Assembly: GCA_964545895.1 (NCBI GenBank)
Contig: CAZJHS010000005.1
Coordinates: 1-64,000, forward strand
Length of the DNA stretch: 64,000 nt
DNA from: UBA6183 sp964545895
GTDB taxonomy: Bacteria > Bacteroidota > Bacteroidia > UKL13-3
Direction: 5' to 3'
Shown here: piece after piece, positions 42,708 through 49,955 of the stretch
Numbering within the stretch: the stretch's first letter is position 1
Layout: each line of letters starts with the position of its first letter
The notes under the pieces: model-generated
Databases searched by the model: none
What the model was told of the DNA's origin: nothing
Seen by the model: the letters and a program-made list of their open reading frames with translations, nothing else
Translations under genes and position numbers: made by a program

Positions 42708-42921
42708 TTGAAGGACTCCTTTTGGCAAATGAGGTTTTTAAGTAACAATCAAAGTGATTGTTTGTTGTAAGGGCTTAGAAAGCAATCCTGAAGCGCAGCG
42801 GCTTGGATTGCGTGGCCAAACAAGCGCTGTAGATTGTAGTAAAAACATCATAGGCCTTGAACTTTTTGGATACTTTTTGTTTCAAGACAAAAAGTATCGC
42901 GGGTTTGGGGTGGCAACCCCA
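42708..42921 (+). ncRNA. Structured repeat element, copy 1 (candidate RNA)
   Basis: Homologous to 45273-45496. Predicted stems: outer ATGAGGTTTTTA (42729-42740) with TAAAAACATCAT (42840-42851), and ACAATC with GATTGT; inner GCAATCC (42782-42788) with GGATTGC (42805-42811); 3' hairpin GATACTTTTTGT/ACAAAAAGTATC (42869-42898); end hairpin TGGGGT/ACCCCA. Each stem differs from copy 2 while keeping pairing. Whether it is transcribed is unknown. Confidence 0.6.
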
Positions 42922-42981
42922 TCATGCGACTCACATTTATAATGTTTTTGAACGAAACTATCTTAAAAAAATTACTTTAAA

Positions 42982-43404
42982 TTAATCAAGGGCATTCTCA
43001 ATTCTCAGATACTGTGATTGTTTTTTATCAAAAAAGATTGCATAAAAAATGGAGTCTTCAATTGTTTTGATTTGAATCTGACTCGAATCTCCGGAGTAAT
43101 TAAAATAATGATATGGTTGGAGTAAAACTACCTTATCATCTTTATATTCTAACAATGCTTCAAAGCCATCTAATAGGTGTTTATGGTTTACAAAAACATA
43201 ACCAGTAGGCTTTTCTTCAGTTATTACCCCACGAAAAATTACAGTTCTAATTCCATTCACATCACCACCTGTAGAATCAATGCGAGTAATTACAACCTTA
43301 TCTCCATTTAGTTTAATTTGTGTTACAGTCCTTGATGTACACGAGAACATTGTCAAGATCAATCCTAAAAGAGTAAAATTAATTAGTATTCGAATCCTTT
43401 TCAT
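42982..43404 (-). CDS. Small hypothetical lipoprotein
   Basis: 140 residues with lipoprotein signal MKRIRILINFTLLGLILTMFSCTS. The mature part is beta-rich (VTQIKLNGDKVVITRIDSTGG, then GYVFVNHKHLLDGFEALLEYKDDKVVLL) with no known motif. It lies between the first structured repeat and the PolX-like gene, on the minus strand. Function unknown. Confidence 0.7.
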   Translation of the reverse strand: MKRIRILINFTLLGLILTMFSCTSRTVTQIKLNGDKVVITRIDSTGGDVNGIRTVIFRGVITEEKPTGYVFVNHKHLLDGFEALLEYKDDKVVLLQPYHYFNYSGDSSQIQIKTIEDSIFYAIFFDKKQSQYLRIENALD

Positions 43405-43491
43405 TTAAATGACTTTTTAAATACAAAATCATACTCAAGTATAGTTAAAAATTACCATACATTTTAATGTTTCAACCCTTATTTTTGACCC

Positions 43492-45162
43492 ATGACCAAC
43501 GAGCAAATTGCAGACAAACTTAAATGGTTTGCTGATTTAAGCGAATTACACAACGGCAACCCGTTTAAAATAAAATCATACGCTGCGGCATCGTTCCGCA
43601 TTGATAAGTTGCCTATACCATTAGTCGGAAAATCAATTGCCGAACTAGAACAGTTAGATGGTGTAGGTAAAAGTTTAGCAAGTAAAGTGTATGAGTTAAC
43701 TACCACAGGTTCGTTTGCCGAGTTAACTGAACTTGAAAACAACACACCAGCAGGTGTGCAACAATTGTTTTTAGTTAAAGGAATTGGTCCTAAAAAAATT
43801 GCTTACATATGGAATACATTAGGCATTGAAAGTCCGGGCGAGTTACTATATGCTTGCAACGAAAACCGCTTGGCACAGGCCAAAGGGTTTGGTGTTAAAA
43901 CACAAGAAACTGTAAAAAACGGAATAGCCTTTTTGTTTGACAATGCACACAAGTTTCATTACGCCAAAGTTGAAGTATTAGCCAACGAAATAACTGAAGC
44001 ATTAAACGAGTTTGATGGCATGCTAAACATAAGCTTAACAGGTGCCATTAGGCGCAAGTGCGAGATATTAGAAGAGCTTGAATTTTGTGCCGCCATTTTG
44101 GGTGATGAAAACGAATTAGCCGCTTTTATACAAGACCGAATTGGTGCTACCAACATACAAGTAGATAGCTTTTGTATTACGGGTTTGGTAAACGAAAACA
44201 CACCCATAAAAATATACTTTTGCGAAGAGGATGATTTTGCCGCTACCCTGTTTGAAACCACGGCTAGTGCTACACATTTACAACAATTAAAAGCATTGGG
44301 GCTAAGTACATTTAACGCTCCTACCGAGGACGAAATTTACACTAAAGTTGGCTTACCTTTTATTGAACCTGAAATGCGTGAAGGGATAAGTGAAATTAAT
44401 CTTGCTCAACAAAACAAGTTGCCTACTTTAATTGAAATGCAAGATTTAAAAGGCATTTTACACAACCACAGCACCTACTCCGATGGTAAAAATACCTTAG
44501 CCGAAATGGCCTTGTATTGCAAGCAACTTGGGTATGAGTATTTGGGCATTTGCGACCACAGCAAAGCAGCACAATATGCAGGTGGATTAAGCGAAGAAAC
44601 TATTATTAAACAACACCAAGAAATTGACCAGCTTAACCAAAAACTTGGCCCGTTTAAAATTTTCAAAGGTATTGAGTGTGATATATTGGGTGATGGCAGT
44701 TTGGATTACGATGAATCAGTTTGGAAATCGTTTGATTTTATAGTGGCTAGCGTGCACAGCAACTTAAAAATGACCGAAGAAAAAGCAATGAGCCGATTGC
44801 TTAAAGCCATTGAAAATCCATACACCACCATACTTGGCCACCCAACAGGTAGGCTTTTATTAATGCGCGAAGGCTATCCTATTGATCATAAAAAGATAAT
44901 AGATGCATGTGCTGCCAATGGTGTGGTAATAGAAATTAACGCACATCCTTACCGTTTAGATTTAGATTGGCGTTATATTGATTATGCCATAAACAAAGGA
45001 GTAATGCTAAGCATAAATCCCGATGCGCATCATACCGAAGGATACCACGACATGCACTATGGTGTTTGTGTTGCGCGTAAAGGCGGCTTGTATAAAGAGA
45101 TGTGTTTTAATGCTTTGTCGTTACCCGAAATTGATTCATATTTTAAACAACGTAAACCGTAG
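43492..45162 (+). CDS. PolX-like protein: HhH plus PHP domain, polymerase site lost
   Basis: 556 residues. N-terminal HhH modules (LEQLDGVGKSLASKVYELT, LFLVKGIGPKKIAYIWNTLG) resemble bacterial family X DNA polymerase. The nucleotidyltransferase region reads LTGAIRRKCEILEELEFCAA, where family X has GSxRRxxxxxxDIDxL: the catalytic Asp pair is gone. The C-terminal PHP phosphoesterase is intact: LHNHSTYSDGKNTLAEM, GICDHSK, GIECDIL, VASVHS, LGHPTGRLLL, NAHPYRLDLDW, NPDAHHTEG. It may act as a 3'-5' exonuclease or phosphatase rather than a polymerase. It lies between the two structured repeats. Confidence 0.82.
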   Translation: MTNEQIADKLKWFADLSELHNGNPFKIKSYAAASFRIDKLPIPLVGKSIAELEQLDGVGKSLASKVYELTTTGSFAELTELENNTPAGVQQLFLVKGIGPKKIAYIWNTLGIESPGELLYACNENRLAQAKGFGVKTQETVKNGIAFLFDNAHKFHYAKVEVLANEITEALNEFDGMLNISLTGAIRRKCEILEELEFCAAILGDENELAAFIQDRIGATNIQVDSFCITGLVNENTPIKIYFCEEDDFAATLFETTASATHLQQLKALGLSTFNAPTEDEIYTKVGLPFIEPEMREGISEINLAQQNKLPTLIEMQDLKGILHNHSTYSDGKNTLAEMALYCKQLGYEYLGICDHSKAAQYAGGLSEETIIKQHQEIDQLNQKLGPFKIFKGIECDILGDGSLDYDESVWKSFDFIVASVHSNLKMTEEKAMSRLLKAIENPYTTILGHPTGRLLLMREGYPIDHKKIIDACAANGVVIEINAHPYRLDLDWRYIDYAINKGVMLSINPDAHHTEGYHDMHYGVCVARKGGLYKEMCFNALSLPEIDSYFKQRKP

Positions 45163-45272
45163 GTTGGTTATTGGTTGATGGGTTGATTGGATTAGGCTAT
45201 TAGCTTTTGGCCATTAGCAATGGGCTTTAATACTTTTAATGTAGCTAATTATCTTTGATTTGTGAATTATGC

Positions 45273-45496
45273 TTGAAGGACTCCATTCGGCACATGATAA
45301 TTTTACGTAACAAGTAAGTGCAGTTGGATTGATTTGGGCTTGTGTTAGCAATCTAGAAATGAAGCGCAGCGTAATGGCTTAGATTGCGTGGCATACAACA
45401 AACGTAACTTGTAGTAAAATTATCATAAGCCTTGAATTTTTTGCTAACTTTTTGTTTCAAGACAAAAAGTTAGGCCGGCTTGGGGTGGCAACCCCA
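45273..45496 (+). ncRNA. Structured repeat element, copy 2 (candidate RNA)
   Basis: Same orientation as 42708-42921. Stems: ATGATAATTTTAC (45294-45306) with GTAAAATTATCAT (45414-45426); ACAAGT with ACTTGT; GCAATCTA (45348-45355) with TAGATTGC (45380-45387); CTAACTTTTTGT/ACAAAAAGTTAG (45444-45473); CTTGGGGT/ACCCCAAG. Bases change but pairing holds relative to copy 1. 45497-45663 shows no gene. Confidence 0.6.
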
Positions 45497-45663
45497 AGTA
45501 TTAAATTATTAATTTGTCTTAGGTTATTAAACTAACATTAAGGATCAAACTTTAAAGAATAGTATAAGTGCATTAAACCCGAAAAACGCTCCTCCATTAT
45601 TTTCCTAAACAAAATTTTGAATAACAACATGCGAATGCGTTATTCGTATTAAGTAATCAAGCA

Positions 45664-46644
45664 TTGACAAAGTTTTTAATCATACGTTTTAGTTCCATAG
45701 GCGATATTGTGCTAACTACTCCAGTAGTGCGCTGTTTAAAACAGCAATATCCCAATGCCGAAATTCATTACTTAACCTTACCCGCATTTAAAAGTATATT
45801 AACTCCTAATCCATACATTGATTACGTGCATGTATTGGACAAACCTTTGCTAAAAAAAATTACTGAACTAAAGCAACTTGGGTTTGATTACATGATTGAT
45901 TTGCACAACAATCTGCGCACTCGTATTATTAAAAGCTGCCTCGATATTCCGGCATTTAGTTTTGATAAGTTAAACGTAGAGAAAGCACAGCTGGTAACCC
46001 TTAAACAAAACACTTTACCCGCAATACATATTGTTGATAGATATTTAGCTACCCTAAATAGTTTTGATATAAAAAATGATGGCCAAGGACTTGACTATTT
46101 TTTGCCCGAAGACCTGATAATAAATGAGCTGATGCAAGCAGCATCAAACCAAACCTATACGGCAATAGCTATTGGTGCGCAACATGCAACCAAGCGTTTG
46201 CCTACCCAAAAACTAATTGAAATTTGCAGTGCAATTACGCACCGTGTAGTATTATTGGGTGGCCCCGAAGACAAACAAATTGGAGAACAAATTGCTGCCG
46301 CATGTGGTACACATGTAATAAATTGTTGTGGCAGTTTATCGCTTCATCAATCCGCCTGGATGGTAAAACAGGCTCATAATATTATAACCCACGATACTGG
46401 ATTAATGCACATTGCTGCTGCTTTTAAAAAGCCTATCATTTCTGTTTGGGGTAATACTATACCAGAGTTAGGTATGAATCCATATTACGGCAATTTAAAT
46501 ATTGCCAACAACCAAATGCAAGTAGCCAACTTAGCTTGCAGGCCGTGCTCTAAAATTGGATACAAACAATGCCCTAAAGGACACTTTAATTGCATGCAGT
46601 TACAAGATAGTTTGGCCATTGCAAGTGCCGCGCATTTAGCATGA
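45664..46644 (+). CDS. Glycosyltransferase family 9 (heptosyltransferase-like)
   Basis: 326 residues starting with TTG at 45664; no in-frame ATG lies between it and an upstream stop, and the start TKFLIIRFSSIGDIVLTTPVVRCL is the canonical GT9 opening, so the TTG start is well supported. The C-terminal donor site is ITHDTGLMHIAAAFKKPIISVWGNT, followed by a Cys-rich RPCSKIGYKQCPKGHFNCM. It transfers ADP-heptose or a similar sugar to lipopolysaccharide core at the inner membrane. It is monocistronic, preceded by a structured repeat. Confidence 0.9.
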   Translation: MTKFLIIRFSSIGDIVLTTPVVRCLKQQYPNAEIHYLTLPAFKSILTPNPYIDYVHVLDKPLLKKITELKQLGFDYMIDLHNNLRTRIIKSCLDIPAFSFDKLNVEKAQLVTLKQNTLPAIHIVDRYLATLNSFDIKNDGQGLDYFLPEDLIINELMQAASNQTYTAIAIGAQHATKRLPTQKLIEICSAITHRVVLLGGPEDKQIGEQIAAACGTHVINCCGSLSLHQSAWMVKQAHNIITHDTGLMHIAAAFKKPIISVWGNTIPELGMNPYYGNLNIANNQMQVANLACRPCSKIGYKQCPKGHFNCMQLQDSLAIASAAHLA

Positions 46645-46676
46645 TTGTAATCATAACCTATGAGCTTGTTATGAAG

Positions 46677-46684
46677 TAGTTTTG
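46677..46684 (+). promoter_or_regulatory. -7 box of the globin gene
   Basis: TAGTTTTG, 18 bases before the ATG at 46703. Confidence 0.4.
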
Positions 46685-46702
46685 TGGCTGCAATACGTAA
46701 CC

Positions 46703-47080
46703 ATGAACGATATATTAACCACCAACGACATTAAACTATTAGTAGATACCTTTTATGAAAAGGTAAGAGCTAATAGCGTGTTAGCGCCTATTTTTGCTGC
46801 TAAAATTAGTGATGATAGATGGCCAGCTCACTTAGAAAACATGTATAGGTTTTGGGGTAGTATTTTACTGTACACCCACGATTATAATGGTAGTCCGTTT
46901 GATAAACATGTAGGCTTACCCATAGATGGAAAACATTTTGCCCATTGGCTTAATTTGTTTAACGAAACCATTGACGAGCTTTTTATTGGTGAGGTAGCCG
47001 CCACAGCCAAAGAGCGCGCAGCTAACATTGCCCGTATTTTTGAGTTTAAACTTTCAACCCTAAAAAACATAGAATCGTAA
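46703..47080 (+). CDS. Group III truncated haemoglobin
   Basis: About 125 residues from MNDILTTNDIKLLVDTFYEKVR (a start at 46682 is possible). Pattern of group III truncated globins: FYEKVRANSVLAPIFAAKI, HLENMYRFWGSILLYTHDYNG, and the proximal His in GKHFAHWLNLFNETIDELF. It binds haem and probably oxygen or nitric oxide; a physiological role is not fixed. Its own -7 box lies 18 bases upstream. Followed by 450 bases of repeats without genes. Confidence 0.9.
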   Translation: MNDILTTNDIKLLVDTFYEKVRANSVLAPIFAAKISDDRWPAHLENMYRFWGSILLYTHDYNGSPFDKHVGLPIDGKHFAHWLNLFNETIDELFIGEVAATAKERAANIARIFEFKLSTLKNIES

Positions 47081-47302
47081 TAAAGGTTAGCTATTTTACT
47101 TAACCGTTGAATTTTATAACGCAGAGTTCTTTGAACTGTCTTGCGAAGATTCGAGCATAGTCGCTTAATATGGAGAGCACGCAGAGCAAAGCCTTCGGCA
47201 TTGGTGAGGACTTAACTTAAATTCAAATTTAACTTTCATAAAACCATTTGCGAAGGAAACTCCTTTACTCAGAATCGGTAGACTTTAAACTCTAATAAAC
47301 TA

Positions 47303-47399
47303 CAGACGCTCTGGTCTGCACCGATTGTCTGCGAAAAACTCCTTTACCTCTGCGGTAAAATAAAGATTAATTGACCGAAGGTGCAGACCGTAGCATCTG
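47303..47399. repeat. Inverted repeat in the gene-free stretch after the globin gene
   Basis: CAGACGCTCTGGTCTGCACC (47303-47322) and the reverse complement of 47380-47399 agree at 17 of 20 positions. A short direct repeat (AAACTCCTTTAC) is nearby. The rest of 47081-47488 shows no coding sequence. Confidence 0.55.
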
Positions 47400-47488
47400 C
47401 ATAAGAGGCTGGAGGTCAGAAATCAGAAGTAGTAACTAATTTATTGATTGCTTAATGCGCAACGTCTTCGGCATAAAAAAAGTAACCA

Positions 47489-47529
47489 TAAAAAACACCG
47501 TTACTTAAGCTAAGCAACGGTGTTTTTTG
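47489..47529. terminator. Terminator of the minus-strand DUF1653 gene
   Basis: AAAACACCGTT pairs with AACGGTGTTTT, T and A runs outside. Confidence 0.85.
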
Positions 47530-47745
47530 TTATAGTTTTTCAAACCGCTTTATCCATTTTTCGTTTACCAAAACCTCTTCGGTAAACATGGTTTTAGGTC
47601 TTACCCAAATAGCACCATATCCAAAATCAGGGGTATCATATAAAGCTTTATACACTACCATTTCTTCCAAGGTTTCGCTGTGATGAGCAACTGCAATTAC
47701 TTCGTATAAGTTGCCTTTATAGTGTTTATATTTACCTAACTCCAT
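47530..47745 (-). CDS. DUF1653 protein
   Basis: 71 residues: GKYKHYKGNLYEVIAVAHHSETLEEMVVYKALYDTPDFGYGAIWVRPKTMFTEEV is the DUF1653 pattern, a small beta-barrel-like domain of unknown function. It lies five bases after the PBP1A gene stop on the same strand, so both may be cotranscribed. Ends in a terminator. Confidence 0.88.
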   Translation of the reverse strand: MELGKYKHYKGNLYEVIAVAHHSETLEEMVVYKALYDTPDFGYGAIWVRPKTMFTEEVLVNEKWIKRFEKL

Positions 47746-47750
47746 CCCAA

Positions 47751-49955
47751 TTACTCCTCAATCATTTCTAACTTTTTAGGGTCGTTGGTTTGATAAGAAT
47801 CACAATTAATTTCAACACTAAGTGGTTGCTTTGGTGCTTCAAAATAAGGCTCTACTTTTACCAAGGTAGTATCACTTAAAGCCTTTTTCATGTAGTTACC
47901 AAAAATTGGCATAGCCATAGCACTACCGCTACCCAAACTCATGCTTCTAAAGTGTATTGCTCTATCTTCAAAACCTGTCCAAATACCAGTAGCTAAATGC
48001 GGAGTGATGCCAATAAACCAACCATCACTATAGTTTTGCGTGGTACCTGTTTTACCACCCACAGCACCTGGTACTTGATACATGTATTTAATTTTTGCAG
48101 CTGTACCATGTGCAGTAACACGCTCCAACATTTTTTCCATAATGTAGGCAGTTTGTTCACTCATGGCTTCTACTTTGCGCGGTACAACTTCACGTACCAC
48201 GTTTCCATTTTTATCTTCAATGCGCGTTAAATAAATTGGCTCTGTCCAAACACCTTTATTGGCGTAAGTACTAAACGCGCCAACCATTTCGTAAACACTC
48301 AAATCGGCCACACCTAAAGCAATACTTGGGTATGGAGGCAACTCGCTTTGTATACCCATTTTTTTAGCCAACTCAATTACACTTTTTGGGGCACTTGGAC
48401 CAAGCTGTTTCATTACCTGCATTACAATATTATTAACCGATAACTGCAAACCTTTAAACAAGGTCATTTCAGGATCGTTGTATTTATCATCGGCATTATC
48501 AGGCGAGTAATTTTCGTAATCTTCAAACACCACACGTTGATTTGGAACTTTATAGCAAGGACTCCATCCGTTATCAATAGCAATGGTGTATACCAAAGGC
48601 TTAAAGGTTGAACCTACTTGGCGTTTTGATTTTATATTTACGTGATCGTATTTAAAATATTTATGATTGATACCACCAACCCAAGCTTTAATAAACCCGG
48701 TTTGAGGATCCATGCTCATTAAACCAGCTTGCATAAAATATTTGTAATATTTAATAGAGTCTAATGGAGTCATTACGGTATCAATCTCGCCACGGGTGTA
48801 GCTAAACACTTTCATTTTTACACGCGTATTAAAAGCCAATTCAATCTGAGCTTCTGTAGCACCAGCGGCTTTCATCAAGCGGTATCTATCACTGCGTTTC
48901 ATACCTGCAGTAATAAGCTCTTTGTATTGCCCCCAAGGTTCGCGACCTTTCCAATGTTCGAAGAATTTTTTCTGCATATCTTTAATATGATTATGCACCG
49001 CTTCTTCGGCCATAGTTTGTAATTTACTATTTATGGTGGTGTAAATTTTCAACCCATCTTTGTACAAATTAAATCCATTCTCTTCGCACCAATCCAATAA
49101 ATCTTGGCGCAAATGCTCGCGGAAATAAGGCGCCAATCCATCGTTATGATCTTCTTCTTGGTACTTCAATACAATTTCTGTTTGCACCAAAGTATCGTAA
49201 GCTTCATCATTAATAAAATCGTACTTACGCATTTGGTTTAACACCGTATTACGTCTGTTAAATGCATTTGCCGGATTACGTACTGGGCTATATTTAGTTG
49301 GTGCTTTAAGCATACCAACCAACATGGCAGCTTCTTGCGGGGTTAAATCTTTAGCCGATTTGGCAAAAAAAGTTTTAGCTGCACTACTAATACCAAATGA
49401 GTTTGCACCAAACTCTACTGTATTAAAGTACATGGTCATAATCTCCTCTTTGGTGTAACGCTCTTCAATACGAATAGCGGTAATCCATTCTTTTAATTTA
49501 GTGGTAGCCTTATTAAAAACATTGTTAAACTTTTTACGTGGAAATAAATTTTTAGCCAGCTGTTGCGTAATGGTACTTGCACCACCACGAGTTCCTAAAA
49601 ACAAAACAGCACTGGTAAATCGTCTGAAATCAACACCTGAGTGATCGTAAAACCTAACATCTTCGGTAGCAATTAAAGCTTGCACCAAATTCGGACTCAA
49701 ATCATCATAACTAATATTGGAACGGTTTTGATAAAAATATTTACCAATTACTACCCCATCTTCCGAGTATACTTCGGATGCTAAATAGGTTTTAGGATTT
49801 TCAAGTTCCTCTAAAGGAGGTAACTCGCCAAACCAGCCCCAACTTACCATAAACACCAATAAGGTAAACGATATCATTCCACCCAATACCAATATCCATA
49901 ACCATTTTAGGTATTTAGAGAATTTGTTGTTTGAAAAATAATCAGTAAAACTCAC
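47751..49955 (-). CDS. Penicillin-binding protein 1A (transglycosylase/transpeptidase)
   Basis: 734 residues. One N-terminal membrane helix (about 18-40). The GT51 domain has ALIATEDVRFYDHSGVDFR and GASTITQQLAKNL. The transpeptidase has the active-site Ser in RQVGSTFKPLVY, SVNN and the KTGTTQ motif. It polymerises and cross-links peptidoglycan in the periplasm. The start overlaps the stop of the SprE/PorW-like gene by four bases (ATGA-type coupling), linking cell wall synthesis to that lipoprotein. Confidence 0.93.
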   Translation of the reverse strand: MSFTDYFSNNKFSKYLKWLWILVLGGMISFTLLVFMVSWGWFGELPPLEELENPKTYLASEVYSEDGVVIGKYFYQNRSNISYDDLSPNLVQALIATEDVRFYDHSGVDFRRFTSAVLFLGTRGGASTITQQLAKNLFPRKKFNNVFNKATTKLKEWITAIRIEERYTKEEIMTMYFNTVEFGANSFGISSAAKTFFAKSAKDLTPQEAAMLVGMLKAPTKYSPVRNPANAFNRRNTVLNQMRKYDFINDEAYDTLVQTEIVLKYQEEDHNDGLAPYFREHLRQDLLDWCEENGFNLYKDGLKIYTTINSKLQTMAEEAVHNHIKDMQKKFFEHWKGREPWGQYKELITAGMKRSDRYRLMKAAGATEAQIELAFNTRVKMKVFSYTRGEIDTVMTPLDSIKYYKYFMQAGLMSMDPQTGFIKAWVGGINHKYFKYDHVNIKSKRQVGSTFKPLVYTIAIDNGWSPCYKVPNQRVVFEDYENYSPDNADDKYNDPEMTLFKGLQLSVNNIVMQVMKQLGPSAPKSVIELAKKMGIQSELPPYPSIALGVADLSVYEMVGAFSTYANKGVWTEPIYLTRIEDKNGNVVREVVPRKVEAMSEQTAYIMEKMLERVTAHGTAAKIKYMYQVPGAVGGKTGTTQNYSDGWFIGITPHLATGIWTGFEDRAIHFRSMSLGSGSAMAMPIFGNYMKKALSDTTLVKVEPYFEAPKQPLSVEINCDSYQTNDPKKLEMIEE

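Noticed and set aside
42754..42942. 62-residue ORF in the structured repeat
   Set aside because: Frame is not preserved in the second copy and the repeat is explained by stems.
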